Origin: Victivallales bacterium
GTDB taxonomy: Bacteria; Verrucomicrobiota; Lentisphaeria; Oligosphaerales; Oligosphaeraceae
Direction of reading: 5' to 3'
Length of the DNA: 19,126 nt
Assembly: GCA_900769285.1 (NCBI GenBank)
Contig: CAAGGB010000212.1
Coordinates: 1-19,126, forward strand
Positions 14,949 through 19,126 of the stretch are shown one piece after another (positions within the stretch are counted from its first letter, which is position 1; each line of letters begins with the position of its first letter). The notes under the pieces were generated by a model, which was not told the DNA's origin, did not search any database, and saw nothing but the letters and a program-made list of their open reading frames with translations. The translations under genes and the position numbers were made by a program.

Positions 14949-15926
14949 TCAGTTGAGTCCGTCGAGGCGCCGGACGGCGAATTTGCCATGGAGCTCGCGG
15001 AGGTAGTCCTGGTAGCGACGCTCCTCCTCGAGGCGGGTGAGGCGGTCCTTGATTTTGGCCTTGAGCTCCTGGTCGAGCGGCGGGACGCCGCCGCCGGCGA
15101 TGTCGAGGACCCGTACGAAGTAGACGTTGCTGCCGATGGTGACGGGCTGGCGGGTGGCGTCGCCCTTGTTGAGGTCGCGGATGGCGAGGCGGATGGCGTC
15201 GTTGAGTGACTCGAGCCAGCCCTGGTCGCCGCCTTGGTCGGCGGCGGCGCCCTCGGAGTACTCCTTGGCGAGGTCGGCGAAGGGGACGCCGGACTTGAGC
15301 TTGGCCTGGATTTCGGCGATGGCCTCGGGGAGGCGCCCGGCGTGGCGGCCGTCGCCCTTGAGGAGGATGACGGCGAGGCGGTAGCGCATGGGTGTCGTCA
15401 TGTCGAAGCGGTGCTCTGCGTAGAAGCGCTCGACCTCGTCGTCGGCGATGCTGACGCCGGTCTTCACCTTGTTTCGCATGAGCATCTCGACGGCGATGTC
15501 CTTGTGGACGCGCTCGCGGTACTCGGCCATGGTGAGTCCCTCCTGGTAGAGCTTCTCCTCGAAGAGGATGATGTCGCCGCCGGCGTTGGCGGTGACGGCG
15601 CTGTCGATGCGCTCCTGGACGAGCGAGTTGGGGAGCTTGGCCTTGAGGTCCTTGAAGTCGAGGTAGATGAGCTCCTTGTTGACCATGGCGTCGAGGGCGA
15701 GGCGGCAGACGCGCGTGACCTGGTCGGCGCGGGCCTGGCCGGTCAGGGAGGCGTTGATGCGCTCAAGCTCGCCGGCGACGGCCTGGCGCACGTCCATGCT
15801 GGTGAACACCTTGTCGTCCACGGTGGCGACCACGCGGTCCGTCTCGAACAGCGAGGTCTGGGCGGTCAGGAGCTGGGCGGCCAGGCCGGCCGCCAGCGTG
15901 AGGAACAGTCGTTTCTTCGTCGTCAT
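14949..15926 (-). CDS. SurA/PpiC-type periplasmic peptidyl-prolyl isomerase
   Basis: 325 residues. SurA-like chaperones help outer-membrane proteins fold in the periplasm. The signal peptide is MTTKKRLFLTLAAGLAAQLL, with cleavage near TAQ (23). A SurA-type N-terminal helical region follows (about 28-170: VVATVDDKVFTSMDVRQAV, ELIYLDFKDLKAKLP), then one parvulin domain (about 180-285) with FADLAKEYSEGAAADQGGDQGW and VYFVRVLDI. A basic coiled C-terminal helix ends the protein. It has one parvulin domain where E. coli SurA has two, so it is closer to short SurA or PrsA-like proteins. GGAG lies six bases before ATG 15926. The gap to the IspD gene upstream is 13 bases. Confidence 0.88.
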   Translation of the reverse strand: MTTKKRLFLTLAAGLAAQLLTAQTSLFETDRVVATVDDKVFTSMDVRQAVAGELERINASLTGQARADQVTRVCRLALDAMVNKELIYLDFKDLKAKLPNSLVQERIDSAVTANAGGDIILFEEKLYQEGLTMAEYRERVHKDIAVEMLMRNKVKTGVSIADDEVERFYAEHRFDMTTPMRYRLAVILLKGDGRHAGRLPEAIAEIQAKLKSGVPFADLAKEYSEGAAADQGGDQGWLESLNDAIRLAIRDLNKGDATRQPVTIGSNVYFVRVLDIAGGGVPPLDQELKAKIKDRLTRLEEERRYQDYLRELHGKFAVRRLDGLN

Positions 15927-15939
15927 GGCTTCTCCGTCG

Positions 15940-16686
15940 TCATCGGGGGAGGTTGGGGGAGGAGGGAAGAGGGGACAGGCGGTCGCGCCGCCGCGCCGCG
16001 AGGATGGCGCGCACCAGCGCCAGGTCCTCGGGGCGGGTCACCTTCAGGTTGGACGCGCGGTTCTCGACCAGCACGGGCCGATGGCCGCACAGCTCCAGCG
16101 CCTGCGCGTCGTCCGTCGGCGTGACGCCGCGACGCCGGCATTCGGCGAACGCCTCGCGCAGCCAGTCGGTGCGGGCGACCTGCGGCGTCTCGGCCGCCCA
16201 CAGCGCCGCGCGGTCCGGCGTGGACGCCACCGTCGGCGTCCCGTCGTCGGACGGCGCACCGCACACCTTGATGGTGTCCGACGCGCGGTGCGCCAGCAGG
16301 GCGGCGCCGTGTCGCCGCGCCGCCGCCAGGCAGGCGTCCGCCGCCTCGGCCGTGACGAGCGGGCGCGCGGCGTCGTGGATGGCCGTCAGCGGCGCGTCGT
16401 CCGGCACGAGGGCCAGCGCGGCCGCCACCGAGTCGAACCGCGTGGCGCCGCCGGCCACGACCGTGGCCGCGCAGTCCGACGGCAGACGCCCCAGCAGGCG
16501 GCGGAACTCGCCGACGCGCTCCGGCGAGACGACCAGCAGTCGGCGCGACGGATCCGGGAAGAGCGGCGACAGCCGCAGCAGCGCGTGCGCCACCAGCGGC
16601 AGACCGCCGACGCGCAGCAGCAGCTTGTCGCGCCCGAAGCGCGCCGAGTGGCCGGCCGCGGCGACGATGAGCACGTCGGGCGCCAT
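15940..16686 (-). CDS. ispD: 2-C-methyl-D-erythritol 4-phosphate cytidylyltransferase
   Basis: 248 residues from ATG 16686. IspD joins MEP to CTP to give CDP-ME, the third step of the non-mevalonate isoprenoid pathway. Nucleotide-binding loop AAAGHSARFGRDK (9-21) keeps the key Arg16 and Lys21. GGATRFDSV (79-87), HDAARP (104-109), AETPQV and TDDAQALE are IspD signatures. Its ATG overlaps the nadB stop by one base (TGATG), so translation is coupled; a start further upstream would sit inside nadB and is not favoured. Leucine and arginine codons end more often in G than those of neighbouring operon genes. A stretch with several G-runs on the plus strand overlaps its 3' end. Confidence 0.9.
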   Translation of the reverse strand: MAPDVLIVAAAGHSARFGRDKLLLRVGGLPLVAHALLRLSPLFPDPSRRLLVVSPERVGEFRRLLGRLPSDCAATVVAGGATRFDSVAAALALVPDDAPLTAIHDAARPLVTAEAADACLAAARRHGAALLAHRASDTIKVCGAPSDDGTPTVASTPDRAALWAAETPQVARTDWLREAFAECRRRGVTPTDDAQALELCGHRPVLVENRASNLKVTRPEDLALVRAILAARRRDRLSPLPSSPNLPR

Positions 16687-18362
16687 CACTCGAACCAGAT
16701 GGTGGACTTGGTGGGCTGGCGGAGGACGGTGTCCTTGCCCTGCGAGCCGGGCTCGCACCAGGGGTAGTCGAGGTTGTAGTGGAGCCCGCGGCTCTCCTGG
16801 CGCGCGCTGGCGCTGTCGATGATCATCTCGGCGACGGAGGCCAGGTTGCGCAGCTCCACCAGGTCGGGCGTCAGCAGGAAGTTCCAGTAGTACTTCTCAA
16901 TCTCCTTGCGGATCATGCGGATGCGGTTCTTGGCGCGCTCCAGGCGCTTGTTCGTGCGCACGATGCCGACATAGTCCCACATGAAGCGCCGTATCTCGTC
17001 CCAGTTGTGGGAGATGACGACCTGCTCGTCGGAGTCGACGGCGTTGCCGTGGGACCAGTCGGGGATGGAGGCGGGGTCGATGCCCGTCGGCTCGGAGGCG
17101 ACGCTGCGCGAGTGGACGACGGCGTTGTAGCCGACGACCATGGCCTCGAGGAGGCTGTTGGAGGCGAGGCGGTTGGCGCCGTGGAGGCCGGTGCAGCCGA
17201 CCTCGCCGATGGCGTACAGGCCGCGCACGGACGTGCGGCCGTTGATGTCCGTGCGGACGCCGCCGCAGCAGTAGTGCGCGGCGGGGACGACGGGGATGAG
17301 GTCGCGGTGCATGTTGATGCCGAACTTGAGGCACTCGCCGAAGATGTTGGGGAAGCGCCGGCGGAGGAACTCCTCGGGGTGGTGGCGGATGTCGAGGTAG
17401 GCGCAGGGCTCGCCGGAGCGCTTGAGCTCGTTGTCGATGGCGCGGGCGACGATGTCGCGCGGCGCGAGGCTCTTGAGCGGGTGGATGCTGTCCATGAACT
17501 CGACGTACTCGCCCTTGCGGCGGACCTTGAGGATGGCGCCCTCGCCGCGGACGGCCTCGGAGATGAGGAACGACTTGGCCTGCGGGTGGTAGAGGATGGT
17601 CGGGTGGAACTGGTAGAACTCCATGTTGGAGATCTCGGCCGAGGCGCGGTAGGCCATGGCGATGCCGTCGCCGCAGGCGACGTCGGGGTTGCAGGTGCAG
17701 AGGTACACCTTGCCGGCCCCCCCCGTCGCCAGGAAGGTGAAGCGCGACAGGAACGTCTTGATCTCGTGCGTCCGCGTGTCCATCACATAGGCGCCCAGGC
17801 AGCGGTTCTCGCCCTGCCACTCGATGTGGCGGGTGGAGATGAGGTCGACGGCCAGGTGGTTCTCCAGGATGGTGATGTTGCGGTTCTCGCGGCAGCGCGC
17901 CAGCAGGACGTCGGAGACCTGCGAGCCGGTGATGTCGCCGGCGTGGAGGACGCGCCGGGCGGAGTGGCCGCCCTCGCGGCCCAGGTCGGGCTCGTTCGCC
18001 TCCGACGGGCTTGCGCTGTGGTTCACCTCGCCCACCGTCGTGAACTTCAGCCCGTACGACTCCAGGTCGCGCACCCGCGCGGGGCCGGCCTTGACGATGG
18101 CCTCCACCGCGTCGCGGTGGCAGAGTCCCGCGCCCGCCGCCAGGGTGTCCGCGATGTGCGCCTCGAACGTGTCGTTCTTGTCGACGACGCAGGCGATGCC
18201 GCCCTGCGCGTAGTGGGTGTTGCACTCGCTGGCGGACGCCTTGGTGACGACGATGACCTCGCCGTACTTGGCGGCCTCGAGCGCGGCCGTGAGTCCCGCC
18301 AGTCCCGAGCCGATGATGAGGTAGGTGCAGTGGATGCGCTGGGGTTGTTTCCTGATGAGCAT
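16686..18362 (-). CDS. nadB: L-aspartate oxidase NadB
   Basis: 558 residues. NadB oxidises L-aspartate to iminoaspartate with FAD, the first step of de novo NAD synthesis. FAD-binding GSGLAG (18-23), NTHYAQGGIA (48-57), GREGGHSARRVLHAGD, NMEFYQFHPT, EAVRGEGA and the C-terminal CCGGVRTDINGRTSVRGLYA / EVGCTGLHGANRLASNSLLE are all characteristic of NadB rather than of SdhA or FrdA. Length is a little above the usual 530-540. GGAGG precedes ATG 18362 with a ten-base gap. It is the first gene of the nine-gene minus-strand operon. The quinolinate synthase gene (nadA) is not in the window. Divergent from a NifU-like scaffold gene; since NadA is a 4Fe-4S enzyme, a functional link is possible but unproven. 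Confidence 0.95.
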   Translation of the reverse strand: MLIRKQPQRIHCTYLIIGSGLAGLTAALEAAKYGEVIVVTKASASECNTHYAQGGIACVVDKNDTFEAHIADTLAAGAGLCHRDAVEAIVKAGPARVRDLESYGLKFTTVGEVNHSASPSEANEPDLGREGGHSARRVLHAGDITGSQVSDVLLARCRENRNITILENHLAVDLISTRHIEWQGENRCLGAYVMDTRTHEIKTFLSRFTFLATGGAGKVYLCTCNPDVACGDGIAMAYRASAEISNMEFYQFHPTILYHPQAKSFLISEAVRGEGAILKVRRKGEYVEFMDSIHPLKSLAPRDIVARAIDNELKRSGEPCAYLDIRHHPEEFLRRRFPNIFGECLKFGINMHRDLIPVVPAAHYCCGGVRTDINGRTSVRGLYAIGEVGCTGLHGANRLASNSLLEAMVVGYNAVVHSRSVASEPTGIDPASIPDWSHGNAVDSDEQVVISHNWDEIRRFMWDYVGIVRTNKRLERAKNRIRMIRKEIEKYYWNFLLTPDLVELRNLASVAEMIIDSASARQESRGLHYNLDYPWCEPGSQGKDTVLRQPTKSTIWFE

Positions 18363-18456
18363 GGGGCGTGTGCCTCCGTTGCGGATGCCAATCCGTGTGG
18401 TGTATGGGCGGCGCCGGGCGGGCGGATGCCGGGCTCTGGCGCGGGGGATTGGGCTT

Positions 18457-18473
18457 ACTATATCGTGGCAAAC
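18457..18473 (-). promoter_or_regulatory. Predicted promoter of the nadB operon
   Basis: On the minus strand TATAGT (18457-18462) lies in TTGCCACGATATAGTAA, a near copy of the element before exbD. There is no strong -35. The leader to nadB is about 90 bases and includes a small dyad (CGGAT/ATCCG) and two copies of GGCATCCGC. Confidence 0.5.
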
Positions 18474-18523
18474 CCAGAAATAAAGCGGGCGGAAACCCCC
18501 ATTGGGCAGGGCCTCGCGCCGTT

Positions 18524-18552
18524 TTGAAATTCGGGGCGCGCGGCATTATAGT
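18524..18552 (+). promoter_or_regulatory. Predicted sigma-70 promoter for NifU-like gene
   Basis: TTGAAA (18524-18529) and TATAGT (18547-18552) are exactly 17 bases apart, each five of six to consensus. The predicted transcript start is near 18559. It points away from the nadB promoter about 90 bases away. Confidence 0.75.
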
Positions 18553-18565
18553 ATGTGCGCGAAAC

Positions 18566-18583
18566 GCGGCGTCCGCGCGCCGC
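18566..18583 (+). other. 5'-leader hairpin of NifU-like gene
   Basis: GCGGCG (18566-18571) pairs with CGCCGC (18578-18583) across a six-base loop, just after the predicted transcript start. An alternative pairing with CGCCGC at 18581-18586 is possible. There is no T-run, so not a terminator. Confidence 0.35.
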
Positions 18584-18622
18584 CGCTGGTACTGAGACTC
18601 ACCCCCAAAAAGAAGGTCACCG

Positions 18623-19126
18623 ATGAACACACGTGAAGTCGATCAGATGTGTTGCGTGAAGAAAGGCTGCAACCATGGCCCCGCCCCCATCCCGCAGGAG
18701 GGCAAGTGGACCCAGGCTAGGGAAATCAAGGACATCTCCGGTCTGACCCACGGCGTCGGCTGGTGCGCCCCCCAGCAGGGCGCCTGCAAGCTCACCCTCA
18801 ACGTCAAGGAGGGCGTCATCCAGGAGGCCCTCGTCGAGACCCTCGGCTGCTCCGGCATGACCCACTCCGCCGCCATGGCCTCCGAAATCCTCCCCGGAAA
18901 GACCATCCTCGAGGCCCTCAACACCGACCTCGTCTGCGACGCCATCAACACCGCCATGCGCGAGCTCTTCCTCCAGATCGTCTACGGACGCACCCAGTCC
19001 GCCTTCTCCGAGAACGGACTGCCCATAGGCGCCGGACTCGAGGACCTCGGAAAAGGACTCCGCTCGCAGGTCGGAACCATGTACGGAACCCTCCAGAAGG
19101 GCAGCCGCTACCTCGAGATGGCCGAG
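18623..19126 (+). CDS. NifU-like iron-sulfur cluster scaffold protein, 3' partial
   Basis: 168 codons are visible and no stop is reached. The product belongs to the NifU/IscU-like family that assembles Fe-S clusters and passes them to apoproteins. EALVETLGCSGMTHSAAMA followed by LPGKTILEAL aligns with the IscU region around its second cysteine (Cys76 here). Other cysteines: 10, 11 and 16 in a Cys/Lys-rich N-terminus, 48 and 55 (GWCAPQQGAC), and 105 (LVCDAIN). The canonical GCGD of NifU is replaced around Cys48-Cys55, so this is the variant type with GLTHGVGWCAPQQGACKL that I associate with anaerobes. AAGG precedes ATG 18623. Codons are extremely C-ending. From memory, this variant is often followed by a GGGtGRT-family gene; that would lie just beyond the window. 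The family is clear; the client proteins are unknown. Confidence 0.85.
   Translation, partial: MNTREVDQMCCVKKGCNHGPAPIPQEGKWTQAREIKDISGLTHGVGWCAPQQGACKLTLNVKEGVIQEALVETLGCSGMTHSAAMASEILPGKTILEALNTDLVCDAINTAMRELFLQIVYGRTQSAFSENGLPIGAGLEDLGKGLRSQVGTMYGTLQKGSRYLEMAE

Noticed and set aside
16779..18527. A 582-codon open frame on the plus strand
   Set aside because: Antisense to nadB, which has all family signatures.
18368..18595. A 75-codon plus-strand frame in the nadB/NifU-like gap
   Set aside because: Covers both predicted promoters, has no RBS and no recognisable features.

Overview
The window is one stretch of high-GC (by eye well above 60%) bacterial DNA, densely coded. It begins with a sequencing artefact: bases 1-19 match the 3' end of the Illumina TruSeq adapter, so genomic sequence starts at about base 20. 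A periplasmic SurA-type chaperone, an ExbD/TolR protein, signal peptides and L-aspartate oxidase point to a Gram-negative bacterium. The split sugar-ABC permease and the NifU-like scaffold type would fit the PVC group (Lentisphaerota/Kiritimatiellota-like), but that placement is inference. I saw no rRNA, tRNA, CRISPR array, transposase or phage gene.

Plus strand, 20-7795: the 3' part of a sugar ABC-transporter inner-membrane permease carrying an unusual membrane insert; a predicted promoter; an ExbD/TolR-type protein and a large secreted TPR protein (likely an envelope pair); a second promoter; an FHA-domain protein with one C-terminal membrane helix; and the membrane protease FtsH. A near-perfect rho-independent terminator (7748-7795) closes this block.

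Island, 7796-9204: a lower-GC segment with one gene, an AAA_14/DUF4143 ATPase, read from a near-consensus promoter. Its start region is partly duplicated, and an A-rich short repeat follows it. This looks acquired.

Minus strand, 18362 down to 9297: nine genes in one direction with gaps of at most 56 bp, likely one operon: nadB, ispD, a SurA/PpiC-type isomerase, tatD, a 2-keto-3-deoxygluconate kinase, a DgoA-type aldolase, a PyrK-type flavin/2Fe-2S subunit, a sugar-isomerase-like TIM barrel and a secreted beta-lactamase-fold hydrolase. It mixes housekeeping (NAD, isoprenoid, protein folding) with uronate/galactonate-type sugar-acid breakdown. A GC-rich stem-loop at 9205-9244 ends it.

Plus strand, 18457-19126: a divergent promoter region and the first 168 codons of a NifU-like Fe-S scaffold protein, cut by the window end.

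No clearly new defence or mobile system is visible. The points most worth following are the permease insert, ExbD without ExbB, PyrK without PyrD, a promoter element shared by two distant transcription units, and 5'-leader hairpins after three predicted promoters.
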